Shown here in pieces: positions 39,519 through 46,952 of a DNA stretch of 56,661 bases. The notes beneath the pieces were generated by a model. The model was given only the letters and a program-made list of their open reading frames with translations, was not told where the DNA came from and did not search any database. Both the position numbers and the translations under genes were made by a program. The DNA is from a virus, in the IMG/VR virus record IMGVR_UViG_3300025131_000044, positions 1 through 56,661 of that record; one strand, written 5' to 3'. How positions within the stretch are numbered: the first letter of the stretch is position 1; each line of letters starts with the position of its first letter.

Positions 39519-39781
39519 TATTTTTTCCTTTTTTCCCTTTTTTTCAGTTCGTCTATAACTCTTCCTATTCTATCTTTTTCTAACTGTGCCAGTACCAGTC
39601 CCCACCTTACACCTAATATTCTTTGAGTTATTCCAATTATGTATAGACATACACTAACAGCAAATAAAGCTCTCCAATTTAAATATTGATATGTAATAAT
39701 AAAAATAAGTATACATGCTAACACTTGTAGTCCATATAAGTTCCAATGATTAGATAAAAAGTCTTCCATGAACCTACTCAT
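39518..39781 (-). CDS. Small two-helix membrane protein
   Basis: 87 residues from ATG at 39781 (GAGGA). Helices near residues 17-34 and 38-58, then a basic tail (LKKREKRKK). Coupled on both sides. Confidence 0.65.
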   Translation of the reverse strand: MSRFMEDFLSNHWNLYGLQVLACILIFIITYQYLNWRALFAVSVCLYIIGITQRILGVRWGLVLAQLEKDRIGRVIDELKKREKRKK

Positions 39782-40052
39782 AACTGTTATCCTCAAATAA
39801 ATCTATCTGTCTTGAATTTTCATACTTCATTCTACTTGTTTCTCCAGCGCGTCTCCTGTAAACAGTTTTACCTCCATCTGGTGATTCATATATCCAAGGT
39901 TGTTCACCATAGTCCTCTGGATTACCAACCTCTAATCCATCCGTTGGTGTCCCGAATGTTAATTTTAATTTTAATTGTTCAATCTCTTTTTCTAAATCAG
40001 AGATTTTAGTAATGGCTTTACCTAATTCTATTTTATAAAATTCATTATTCAT
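39774..40052 (-). CDS. Small coiled-coil protein
   Basis: 92 residues. A coiled coil at residues 8-32 (ITKISDLEKEIEQLKLKL) and a GEQPWIYESPDGGKTVYRR segment, common in marine T4-like phage small proteins of unknown role. Confidence 0.68.
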   Translation of the reverse strand: MNNEFYKIELGKAITKISDLEKEIEQLKLKLTFGTPTDGLEVGNPEDYGEQPWIYESPDGGKTVYRRRAGETSRMKYENSRQIDLFEDNSYE

Positions 40053-40302
40053 TCATATCTCCTTTTTGTGATAAATCACGAATGTCTTTCCAGTACAAAT
40101 GTCTTATTTTACTACCTAACTGCATATCATTTGGATATTCTTTTACTAACTTTGACATTTTTTCTAATTCAGCTTCTAACAAATTTATCTTGTCTTCTAA
40201 CTCTTTGTGTCTTTCCATAAATTTTTCTAATTGACTGTCAACCCATAAAAATTTATCATTTTTGTTGTATTTTGATTTTAAATCATTTGGTATTCTGCTC
40301 AT
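40045..40302 (-). CDS. Small coiled-coil protein
   Basis: 85 residues with a coiled coil around residues 25-55 (ELEDKINLLEAELEKMSKL). Overlaps the next gene by 8 nt. Unassigned. Confidence 0.66.
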   Translation of the reverse strand: MSRIPNDLKSKYNKNDKFLWVDSQLEKFMERHKELEDKINLLEAELEKMSKLVKEYPNDMQLGSKIRHLYWKDIRDLSQKGDMNE

Positions 40303-40320
40303 ATATCCTCCACTTGTTTA

Positions 40321-40503
40321 TTAAGAATAATCTCTCATAGAAAAATTATCTAAACTGTCATCACTAAAATTATAAGGTGTTTCATCCTCTATCTCAATAA
40401 TTATATCATCCAATCTTTCTACTACTGCACTAGTAGTTAGTTCTTCAACCTCTATATCATCCTTTAATGATTTTATCCTACTTACAATTTCACCAATACT
40501 CAT
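40321..40503 (-). CDS. 60-residue acidic protein
   Basis: Helical N-terminus (EIVSRIKSLKDDIEVEEL) and an acidic tail. ATG overlaps the upstream stop (ATGA). Unassigned. Confidence 0.6.
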   Translation of the reverse strand: MSIGEIVSRIKSLKDDIEVEELTTSAVVERLDDIIIEIEDETPYNFSDDSLDNFSMRDYS

Positions 40504-40640
40504 TTAATCTCCTGTTCTTTCATTTTAGGTTTACCTGCTAAAATCCAACATATGTAATTCCAAACTACTGTTCTGAATGGTATTCCTACACAACTTATCA
40601 GATTTTTTTTCTTAAATAAAAATGTTTTTCTACATTTCAT
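40500..40640 (-). CDS. 46-residue basic hydrophobic protein
   Basis: Starts MKCRKTFLFKKKN; a hydrophobic central part (VVWNYICWILAG) may touch the membrane. Both ends overlap or abut neighbours, which supports it. Confidence 0.55.
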   Translation of the reverse strand: MKCRKTFLFKKKNLISCVGIPFRTVVWNYICWILAGKPKMKEQEIK

Positions 40641-40643
40641 TAA

Positions 40644-40715
40644 TTATTTTCCCCACAATTTATACATTACACACATACAAAATATTACTAAAAATAACCA
40701 TATCATATCAATCAT
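40644..40715 (-). CDS. 23-residue membrane micro-peptide
   Basis: One helix (IDMIWLFLVIFCMCVMY) with KLWGK tail, between two coupled genes, 2 nt after a stop. Confidence 0.45.
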   Translation of the reverse strand: MIDMIWLFLVIFCMCVMYKLWGK

Positions 40716-40717
40716 AT

Positions 40718-40900
40718 TTATCCACTCTCTCTGTTAAATTGTTCTTTGATTTTGTCCTCTGCTCGCCTACCATAGTTAATTTTATTTTCTATTATGTCAT
40801 TTTCTAAATCGTGTCGTAGTAAATCTAAATCTTGTGATTCAGTATCTACATCTTGATACAGAACATTCTGTATTCTATCTAATATTTCTTGTTTAGTCAT
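40718..40900 (-). CDS. 60-residue charged helical protein
   Basis: Charged, helical (KQEILDRIQNVLYQ, LRHDLENDIIENKI). Preceded by 66 nt without recognisable promoter. Unassigned. Confidence 0.6.
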   Translation of the reverse strand: MTKQEILDRIQNVLYQDVDTESQDLDLLRHDLENDIIENKINYGRRAEDKIKEQFNRESG

Positions 40901-40966
40901 ATTTTTTGCTCCTTAAATAACGAAACAATTCTAATGTAAGGATTTTATTATATATCCATCTTATTA

Positions 40967-41350
40967 TCATAAATAATTTGGTCCGGTCCAAGAGAAACTC
41001 TTATGAAACTCCGAATCAAAGATACTACCTCTACTATGTTTAGCAACTGCTCTCCAACTCTCAGCTTTCATAATATCACCAACCTTAATTGGAGCACCTT
41101 TATGTTCACCATCAACTAATGATATAAATCCCCATACACTATTATCGTGTATTACCTTAATAAATTTTCTACCTGGTTTAAGTGATAAGTCAAGTGTTTT
41201 GCTCATCCTATTACCACACCAAGAATCATAATTCTCTTGTATCTTAACAAGTAAATTATCCATAGCTTCATCAAACGATAAACCATTCGTTGAAGGTTTC
41301 TTCGGTGTTGGTGTTTTATCTGATACTATCGGTTTAATTCCATTTATCAT
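40967..41350 (-). CDS. Unassigned phage protein
   Basis: 127 residues from the ATG 9 nt after GGAG. SLKPGRKFIKVIHDNSVWGF and GAPIKVGDIMKAESWRAVAK look like a small conserved beta-rich domain seen in T4-like phages. Overlaps the upstream gene by 17 nt. Confidence 0.66.
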   Translation of the reverse strand: MINGIKPIVSDKTPTPKKPSTNGLSFDEAMDNLLVKIQENYDSWCGNRMSKTLDLSLKPGRKFIKVIHDNSVWGFISLVDGEHKGAPIKVGDIMKAESWRAVAKHSRGSIFDSEFHKSFSWTGPNYL

Positions 41351-41726
41351 ATGATGGGTCTCCTTTTTTTCCATATCTGTAACCTTCTTTATAAGACTTG
41401 ATATCCTTCGGAACTATAACCCAACCAGTTCGTTGCATTTTATCATTAACATCAAGATAACTGAACACTCTTCGAGCCATATCCCAATACGACTCTTTTA
41501 CAATTTCCATGTGCATTTCTTCTAATCGTGAACATACAATATCATAGTCTTCTATTTGTTCTCGAATACACTCAGCAATCAATTCACGCTGATTTGATGT
41601 AACAACCTGTCGTGTAACAGACTTGTTATACTTTTTAGTTCCTGGATTATAATAAGAGTCTTTGTAGACAATACCACCGTCAACTGAAAAACTCTTAATT
41701 TTACTGAAATCTAATCCTTTACTCAT
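41334..41726 (-). CDS. Unassigned phage protein
   Basis: 130 residues, mixed alpha/beta with AECIREQIEDYDIVCSRLEE and GWVIVPKDIKSYKEGYRYG. Downstream of and abutting the zinc-ribbon gene. No family recognised. Confidence 0.66.
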   Translation of the reverse strand: MSKGLDFSKIKSFSVDGGIVYKDSYYNPGTKKYNKSVTRQVVTSNQRELIAECIREQIEDYDIVCSRLEEMHMEIVKESYWDMARRVFSYLDVNDKMQRTGWVIVPKDIKSYKEGYRYGKKGDPSYDKWN

Positions 41727-41855
41727 TTATAATACCTCTACTTCCAGTTGTGGAATGTCTATCATACTACACCTCCAACAAGTTACCGCTGTAACATCGT
41801 CATCACAACCGATAACTTCGTCACAACCTTCTGTTTTACAATTTAATTCATTCAT
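41727..41855 (-). CDS. 42-residue zinc-ribbon protein
   Basis: NCKTEGCDEVIGC and TCWRC give at least four Cys in a ribbon-like spacing. First gene after the promoter at 41883-41912, and 0 nt before the next ATG. Confidence 0.65.
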   Translation of the reverse strand: MNELNCKTEGCDEVIGCDDDVTAVTCWRCSMIDIPQLEVEVL

Positions 41856-41882
41856 ATTTATTTCTCCTTTTATTTACTTTAT

Positions 41883-41912
41883 AATATACGAAACTTTTTA
41901 TATTAATGTCAA
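41883..41912 (-). promoter_or_regulatory. Early-type promoter of zinc-ribbon operon
   Basis: -35 TTGACA (41907-41912), 18-nt spacer, TATATT (41883-41888), A-tract upstream. It overlaps the end of the gene at 41909. Confidence 0.9.
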
Positions 41913-42370
41913 GCTTTTTTTTCATCTTTTTTAAATAAATCTTCACTTACCCTTTTATATACCTTATTGAGTGCATCCATCTGTTTTTTAGTAATTCTTA
42001 AATTTTCTCTGACATATTCTTTTACTTTCTTTACAAAATCAACTGCTCTGTCATTTTTTTGTTCTGCTAACATAAGTACCATATTTATCTTTTCAACTAT
42101 AGGAGTTAATGTTTCCATCCTTTCTTTTCTCTTAGATTCATCATAACGAGGGTCATTATTCATTGCATTACGAACTGATTGAATCATTTTATCTGACATC
42201 CTACGACTACCTGTTATTAATATCTGATACATATCTACTAAAAATTTGTTGTTTTTGATTACATCAAGATTTTCTTTTAACCATTGTATTTCTTTTGAAT
42301 AGAGGTTTTTGTTTGTGTCTCTATTAAGTTTCATAGTTTCTGGTTTTGGTTTACGATAGAATTTATTCAT
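41909..42370 (-). CDS. Unassigned helical protein
   Basis: 153 residues from ATG at 42370, which overlaps the upstream stop. Lys/Glu/Asn-rich, all helical (ERMETLTPIVEKINMVLML, ITKKQMDALNKVYKRVSEDL). A longer frame to 42445 runs inside the neighbour and is rejected. Confidence 0.64.
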   Translation of the reverse strand: MNKFYRKPKPETMKLNRDTNKNLYSKEIQWLKENLDVIKNNKFLVDMYQILITGSRRMSDKMIQSVRNAMNNDPRYDESKRKERMETLTPIVEKINMVLMLAEQKNDRAVDFVKKVKEYVRENLRITKKQMDALNKVYKRVSEDLFKKDEKKA

Positions 42371-42602
42371 ATTTTTTCCACAACCCATTACAACAATGAC
42401 CATCTTCAGGTGCCAATGTTTTAAACTCATGTTTTCTGATATCATTTATCAAAGTCATAACATAATCCTTATCAGTTTTTGTATCATGATAATTATAACT
42501 TCCATCACCACGAAAAGCATCATTTATGCGATACTTTAATTTTAATAATTTTTCAATTATAGGATTTTTGATTTTTGCTGGTTTCTCTTCAGTTGGTTTC
42601 AT
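42363..42602 (-). CDS. Small unassigned protein
   Basis: 79 residues; KEKPAKIKNPIIEKLLKLK-like basic start and GHCCNGLWKKYE end. Coupled by TAATG to the membrane protein upstream. Confidence 0.62.
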   Translation of the reverse strand: MKPTEEKPAKIKNPIIEKLLKLKYRINDAFRGDGSYNYHDTKTDKDYVMTLINDIRKHEFKTLAPEDGHCCNGLWKKYE

Positions 42603-42721
42603 TATTTATACCTCTTTTTGTTGAATACATTTCTGTCTAACCACCTTACAACTATTGCTACTACAACAAAAAATAAAAGTGTAAGACCTACATTTACAAA
42701 TTCGTTAACTACTATTTCCAT
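42602..42721 (-). CDS. 39-residue single-pass membrane protein
   Basis: ATG behind AGGGGA, overlapping the upstream stop by 10 nt. Helix LTLLFFVVVAIVVRW followed by a basic tail. Confidence 0.65.
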   Translation of the reverse strand: MEIVVNEFVNVGLTLLFFVVVAIVVRWLDRNVFNKKRYK

Positions 42722-42897
42722 TTATTTCCCCTTATACTTATTGAAGTTAATCTTAAACCCTCTTCACCAGAAGCTTTATCGTCTAAGTCGTCTAATTTTT
42801 CTAATTCTTTACAATTATATCGTTGCGTTTCACAAGCATAACAATCTTTATCTCCACAATGTACTCCATAAATATGTCCTTCTTTTATTGAACTCAT
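42712..42897 (-). CDS. Small Cys-rich protein
   Basis: 61 residues; the frame extends to the promoter, so the ATG at 42897 is chosen. HCGDKDCYACETQRYNC near residue 14 has four closely spaced Cys that may bind a metal. First gene after the promoter at 42940. Confidence 0.66.
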   Translation of the reverse strand: MSSIKEGHIYGVHCGDKDCYACETQRYNCKELEKLDDLDDKASGEEGLRLTSISIRGNKWK

Positions 42898-42939
42898 ATT
42901 TTCTCCTTTTTTAATATTTATTCTCTCAATCACTACTAT

Positions 42940-42969
42940 AATATAAGAAGGTTTATACCACAATGTCAA
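42940..42969 (-). promoter_or_regulatory. Early-type promoter
   Basis: -35 TTGACA (42964-42969), 18-nt spacer, TATATT (42940-42945), A-tract upstream. Confidence 0.9.
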
Positions 42970-43027
42970 GCTTTTTTTTCACTTTTTTTATCTTTTTTTT
43001 AAATATTTATTAACAAAGAGAGATATT

Positions 43028-43438
43028 ATGGCAAATCAACAAAGAACACGATTAATTGAACAAATGTTAGATTATTATGACCTTGACACTGAGGTTATAT
43101 TTTTACCTTCAATACCTCGTCTATTAAATAATATCAACCGTTCTAAAAGAATTAGAAACACTGAGGGAAGTATAACATATGCTGAATATTTATTTGATAA
43201 CGATGTCATATATTTAAATGAAAGTGCTGTGAACTCTAACAGACAATTTATTTTAACTGTACTTCATGAAATTGACCATGCTATAGAAGCTGACGAAAGA
43301 AGTGCTGAACAATTTGAACAAGAATACTTTAATGAGACTGCAACAACTGGATACTATAACAATATATATGAAATTCAAGCTGAAAGATTTGCTGAACAAA
43401 ACTATAATTTCTGGTCAGAAAAACTTAAAAGACTTTAA
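43028..43438 (+). CDS. Minimal zincin, rightward paralogue
   Basis: 136 residues. LHEIDHAIEAD near residue 79 is an HExxH site; EIQAERFAEQNYNFW at the end matches the C-terminus of the convergent gene. A TATTTATT word (43004-43011) precedes it, with a weak GAGAG ribosome site. Function unknown; its pairing with the leftward relative is striking. Confidence 0.72.
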   Translation: MANQQRTRLIEQMLDYYDLDTEVIFLPSIPRLLNNINRSKRIRNTEGSITYAEYLFDNDVIYLNESAVNSNRQFILTVLHEIDHAIEADERSAEQFEQEYFNETATTGYYNNIYEIQAERFAEQNYNFWSEKLKRL

Positions 43439-43845
43439 AACAATTCCATTTTTTTAAATTTATTATACCATTTCTTCCAATTCTGCTGCCCAAACTCTTC
43501 AGCCTCTATCTCATACTTATTATCTTTATACTCATGTTTATTTTGAGATATTTGATAATTCATTTCCCATTCATACATAGCCTTGAATCTTCTCCAGCCA
43601 TATTTCTTTGAATCCATAGCGTGTCTTATTTCGTGAATTATTGTGATTAGAAAGTCTTTTGTTTGACTTTTCTTTATTACTTTATACCGTGTAGATAATT
43701 CCAATGTTCCGGCATCAACATTGTAATGTGCATGGTCTTTCATTGATTTCTGTTTTACTTTGACACTACTTACTTTGTAATGTTTAAATAAAATTGAAAC
43801 CATTTGCCATTTATTTGATTCTGATATAAATTCTTTAATCAACAT
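43435..43845 (-). CDS. Minimal zincin, leftward paralogue
   Basis: 136 residues, same length as its convergent partner. IIHEIRHAMDSKKYG near residue 68 is the HExxH site, and EIEAEEFGQQNWKKW near 111 matches EIQAERFAEQNYNFW of the partner. The genes overlap by 4 nt at their ends. SprT-like or antirestriction-type roles are possible for such domains, but neither is shown here. Confidence 0.74.
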   Translation of the reverse strand: MLIKEFISESNKWQMVSILFKHYKVSSVKVKQKSMKDHAHYNVDAGTLELSTRYKVIKKSQTKDFLITIIHEIRHAMDSKKYGWRRFKAMYEWEMNYQISQNKHEYKDNKYEIEAEEFGQQNWKKWYNKFKKMELF

Positions 43846-44074
43846 CTTTTTTTATTTTTAATTTAGGTGGTGGGGGGTTATTGATGATGACTTGTTTCCA
43901 CCCGTTACCCTCTGGTATTCTATCATCTATAAATGGACTATCCTCATGTACTACAATTGTACTACCACTTATTTCAGATGGATTTTCCTGATACTCTTCT
44001 AGAACATCTTTAGCGGACTTAATCATATCATCTGCCAATTTTTGTAACTCTTTATTTATTTTTTTTTCTGACAT
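43835..44074 (-). CDS. Small unassigned protein
   Basis: 79 residues. Helical start (INKELQKLADDMIKSAKDVL) and a NPPPPKLKIKKD tail. Overlaps the zincin start by 11 nt. Confidence 0.62.
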   Translation of the reverse strand: MSEKKINKELQKLADDMIKSAKDVLEEYQENPSEISGSTIVVHEDSPFIDDRIPEGNGWKQVIINNPPPPKLKIKKDVD

Positions 44075-44135
44075 TTCTTTTTTTCTTTTTAGGTGCTTCT
44101 ATATGTGTTGGATATTCTGAATCCCAATAATCCAT
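44052..44135 (-). CDS. 27-residue basic peptide
   Basis: ATG overlaps the upstream stop (TAATG), and the product is DYWDSEYPTHIEAPKKKK-like with a Lys-rich end. It overlaps the next gene by 23 nt, so it is uncertain. Confidence 0.42.
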   Translation of the reverse strand: MDYWDSEYPTHIEAPKKKKRNVRKKNK

Positions 44136-44389
44136 TATTTTTTCTCCCTAAATTCACCAGCTTTTTTCATAGCTCTATCCAAAGCATTTCGTTCTTTCTT
44201 ACTCATCACATTTTTCTTTGGTGCTTTACCACCTACCCAAGCTTCATTAAAATCTTTAGTAGATTTATCATCTGCTCTATATCTACCTTTTGTTCTTGCT
44301 CGCTTTGGTTTAGGTCTTCGTTCTGTTCCGAATATCATTTCCCATATATCATCAACTAATTCGTTAAATCTTTCTAAATCCTTATTCAT
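44135..44389 (-). CDS. Small basic protein
   Basis: 84 residues, acidic helix first (LERFNELVDDIWEMIFG), then an Arg/Lys-rich tail (RRPKPKRARTKGRYRADD). Possibly binds nucleic acid. Unassigned. Confidence 0.62.
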   Translation of the reverse strand: MNKDLERFNELVDDIWEMIFGTERRPKPKRARTKGRYRADDKSTKDFNEAWVGGKAPKKNVMSKKERNALDRAMKKAGEFREKK

Positions 44390-44398
44390 GTTTTGTCT

Positions 44399-44608
44399 CT
44401 ATTGTAATTTTATGTCATATTCATTTACATACCAAATAGTATCATTTTCATCAATGACTCTATAATCTTTATCTGGAAAACCTACTGCACCAATCTTGAC
44501 AACAGTATCTTTATAAAGTATTCCTTCTTTAGTCTGTAAATTTGCTAAGACTTTTGCTTTTTTTCCTCTTAACTCTTCTGGCTTTTGGAGGTGTTGATTT
44601 TTTTTCAA
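44399..44608 (-). CDS. Small SH3-like protein, TTG start
   Basis: 69 residues from TTG behind AAGGAA; it overlaps the upstream gene by 80 nt in another frame. GKKAKVLANLQTKEGILYKD, then VVKIGAVGFPDKDYRVIDEN and IWYVNEYDIKL read as a small beta-barrel. The start is the weak point. Confidence 0.5.
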   Translation of the reverse strand: MKKNQHLQKPEELRGKKAKVLANLQTKEGILYKDTVVKIGAVGFPDKDYRVIDENDTIWYVNEYDIKLQ

Positions 44609-44849
44609 TGTTTATTCCTTCTTCTTCATTTTTTTCAACATTATGTTGAGCAACTATTCTTTTGTTTCTTTCATCTACAGTTTCCTGTATTTTTGCACAC
44701 TCTTCTTTACTGAAAACATTGTCATAACCCTCATCCAGACAAATTCTTTCTGTTATATCAGAAATTATTTTATCTCTGACTTCTTTTGCATATAAGTTTA
44801 GACCACCACTTGATTCTAAAACTATATCTATTATGTCTTTAATATTCAT
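44529..44849 (-). CDS. Small helical protein with basic tail
   Basis: 106 residues behind GGAGAAA. Helical N-terminal 70 residues and a strongly basic Ser/Lys tail (RRVKRKKSKSL). Unassigned. Confidence 0.62.
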   Translation of the reverse strand: MNIKDIIDIVLESSGGLNLYAKEVRDKIISDITERICLDEGYDNVFSKEECAKIQETVDERNKRIVAQHNVEKNEEEGINIEKKSTPPKARRVKRKKSKSLSKFTD

Positions 44850-44858
44850 TTTTTTCTC

Positions 44859-45353
44859 CTATTTACAAAATGTTTTTGATGATGTGAAACTTCCATTAAA
44901 AGATAAATAACAATTTGGACAAAGTAATCTTAAATTTTCGTATTTATTGTTTTTATTATCCCCGTCCACGAAGTCTACCGTTAAACAAACTTTTTCAGTT
45001 AAAAGATTTGCTTCATTATAATTACAATTGGAACATTCTTCTTGAAAATATCCTTCTTCTATCAATCTCTTTTTAAACATTCCTAAACTGTACTTAGATT
45101 CTATTTTCCCTGAAAAAATATCTTCTAACGATATTTTATAAGTTGCCCAGCCTTTCTTAACTCCTACACCTGACTGATTCTTATGTCCTTCAAATAAGTT
45201 ATACATCTTAGCATATTTTTTATATGTATTATAACTCACTCCTAACCATCTGGATGCTTCTGCATTAGATTTAGTATTTTCAATAGCATTTTCTACCATT
45301 TTTTTAGTAAGTACAAATCTTCTACCTGGTATATGAAGTGGTCTGTTAATCAT
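44859..45353 (-). CDS. HNH homing-type endonuclease with helix-turn-helix
   Basis: 164 residues. The N-terminus has a helix-turn-helix (SNAEASRWLGVSYNTYKKYAK), the C-terminus a zinc-bound HNH-like fold: CSNCNYNEA near residue 108, VDFVDGDNKNNKYENLRLLC with the conserved D and N, then CPNC. This is the pattern of phage homing endonucleases. It suggests a mobile gene inside the early cluster. Confidence 0.83.
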   Translation of the reverse strand: MINRPLHIPGRRFVLTKKMVENAIENTKSNAEASRWLGVSYNTYKKYAKMYNLFEGHKNQSGVGVKKGWATYKISLEDIFSGKIESKYSLGMFKKRLIEEGYFQEECSNCNYNEANLLTEKVCLTVDFVDGDNKNNKYENLRLLCPNCYLSFNGSFTSSKTFCK

Positions 45354-45565
45354 TGGTCTTTTATATAGACTTCCCTTGTAGAACTTATTTCTACATACTG
45401 TTTAGCCACTAGATTCAGGGCCTTTTTTTCATCAATTTTTCGATGTACTGGATTGAGTTCACTACCATACTTTTTATTTAACCAAAATAAATCATCACCA
45501 TCTATTTCATGAAATCTGTACATTGTCCACTCAATTGAACGAGCATCTATCGGTGTATCAGCCAT
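45350..45565 (-). CDS. Small unassigned protein
   Basis: 71 residues, start overlaps the upstream stop (TAATG) and its stop overlaps the HNH start (ATGA). EWTMYRFHEIDGDDLFWL is the most distinctive part. Unassigned. Confidence 0.63.
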   Translation of the reverse strand: MADTPIDARSIEWTMYRFHEIDGDDLFWLNKKYGSELNPVHRKIDEKKALNLVAKQYVEISSTREVYIKDQ

Positions 45566-45702
45566 TATTTTTTCTTTCCACTTTTTGAATTATTGTTTAA
45601 ATTACTTATTGAACTTTTAATTTCATTTAAAGATGTAAATATGTTCTCTAATAGATTTAACATTGTGTCATCTCTTTTGATTTCATTCTCTGTTCTTGCC
45701 AT
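45565..45702 (-). CDS. 45-residue protein
   Basis: ATG behind AGGAGG, strong. Asn/Ser/Lys-rich helix (NLLENIFTSLNEIKSSISNL). Coupled on both sides. Confidence 0.68.
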   Translation of the reverse strand: MARTENEIKRDDTMLNLLENIFTSLNEIKSSISNLNNNSKSGKKK

Positions 45703-45907
45703 TTTTTGTTTCCTCCTGTAATAAAGTTTTTATTGTTTTTTCACTTTCTTTAGCATCATTGTCAGATGCATGTTTACGGACAAATTCTTCAATGTCCATA
45801 TTTAATCTTCTTAGTTCTGATAATGCTAAGTCTCTTACAAAACCTTCTTCCTCAGAATCAACGACAGTTGTCATTAATTTCTCTATGTACGAACCTAATT
45901 TGGTCAT
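45683..45907 (-). CDS. Small acidic protein
   Basis: 74 residues behind GAGGAG, helical (DLALSELRRLNMDIEEFVRK). First gene after the TATTTATA motif at 45932-45939. Unassigned. Confidence 0.65.
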   Translation of the reverse strand: MTKLGSYIEKLMTTVVDSEEEGFVRDLALSELRRLNMDIEEFVRKHASDNDAKESEKTIKTLLQEETKNGKNRE

Positions 45908-45931
45908 AATTAAAGTCTCCTCTTATACATA

Positions 45932-45939
45932 TATAAATA
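45932..45939 (-). promoter_or_regulatory. Candidate late promoter
   Basis: TATTTATA on the coding strand, inside GTATATTTATATATG, 25 nt before the ATG at 45907. Confidence 0.5.
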
Positions 45940-45953
45940 TACATATATATTTA

Positions 45954-46091
45954 TTACCACTTGTTTTTTTTACTTTTTCTTTGTTTTTTTAATTTTTCTT
46001 TAAGTTGTTTTTTCTTCTTCAGTCTTTTATTTTTTTTTCTTTCAGTTCTCTCTTCAAAATCGTTCCAACTCTTTGGGTCTATTTTAGACAT
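45954..46091 (-). CDS. 45-residue very basic peptide
   Basis: ATG behind GAGGAG. DPKSWNDFEERTERKKNKR opens a Lys-rich helical peptide ending KNKW. It resembles short basic phage peptides that may bind RNA. Three nt after the dehydrogenase stop. Confidence 0.6.
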   Translation of the reverse strand: MSKIDPKSWNDFEERTERKKNKRLKKKKQLKEKLKKQRKSKKNKW

Positions 46092-46094
46092 TCT

Positions 46095-46952
46095 TTATTT
46101 CTCCTCTTCTACTACAGCTCTACCCTTTAAATCTTTCCAATCTTGTTCTGGTCTTACTTGTAAATTAGTTTTCCAAGCCCCATTAATTGTATTGGTTTTT
46201 ACACCAACACTTTTACAAAAAGACATAAAGGCATTGATATCTTTCGGGAAACAACTACCACCGAAACCCATTTTCCCATCAGGTCCTGGTACATTTAAGT
46301 GTGAATCTCCGATACGCCCATCCGCAACAAATCCTTCTAGTGCTTTTTCCCAGTCAGCACCAATAGTGTCACAAATCAATTTCATTTCGTTTGCAAATGA
46401 AACTTTTACTGAAAAGAATATGTTACAGAAATATTTAATCATTTCTGATGTTTTATAATCTGTCTGGATTATATGACAATATTTAAATCTTTCATTAAAT
46501 AATTCTGCTACCTGTGATGTATGTATTTTATTACCACCTAATACTATTCTTGTTTGATTGATAAAATCTAACCTAGCTGACTTTTCAGTTAAAAACTCTG
46601 GATTAAATACTATATTCAAGTTAGGAAATTTTGTTTGTAATTTTTCTGTCGTTCCTGGAACAACTGTTGATTTTAATATGATAACATTGTTATCATTTTT
46701 GTTTACATCATCAATCTGTTTAAAAGCTTCATTGATAAACTTTAAGTTTATAGAACCATTTTTATTCATCGGTGTAGGTACAGAAACAAACACAAAATCT
46801 GATTCATTTACTGTTTCTTCCAATGTATTCATTGACCTCTCAGGTAAAATATCATAAACTTTTACATCACATGTTCCTGTGGCTGCCGGTGAAAATCCGT
46901 GTGCTATAGCCCCACCAACATATCCATTACCTACTATTCCTATTCTATACAT
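46095..46952 (-). CDS. UDP-glucose/GDP-mannose dehydrogenase-type enzyme, short form
   Basis: 285 residues. The Rossmann start IGIVGNGYVGGAIAHG, VSVPTPMNKNG, the STVVPGTTEKL segment and catalytic-Cys motif GFGGSCFPKDINAF (near residue 231) identify the UDP-sugar 6-dehydrogenase family. The usual C-terminal UDP-binding domain (about 100 residues) is largely missing, as in other phage copies, so activity is uncertain. Product would be a uronic acid donor. Overlaps the epimerase by 8 nt. Confidence 0.87.
   Translation of the reverse strand: MYRIGIVGNGYVGGAIAHGFSPAATGTCDVKVYDILPERSMNTLEETVNESDFVFVSVPTPMNKNGSINLKFINEAFKQIDDVNKNDNNVIILKSTVVPGTTEKLQTKFPNLNIVFNPEFLTEKSARLDFINQTRIVLGGNKIHTSQVAELFNERFKYCHIIQTDYKTSEMIKYFCNIFFSVKVSFANEMKLICDTIGADWEKALEGFVADGRIGDSHLNVPGPDGKMGFGGSCFPKDINAFMSFCKSVGVKTNTINGAWKTNLQVRPEQDWKDLKGRAVVEEEK

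Noticed and set aside
46095-46952. Dehydrogenase as a pseudogene
   Set aside because: The C-terminal domain is short, but the frame is intact, motifs are preserved and both ends are coupled to neighbours, so it is kept as a short functional form.
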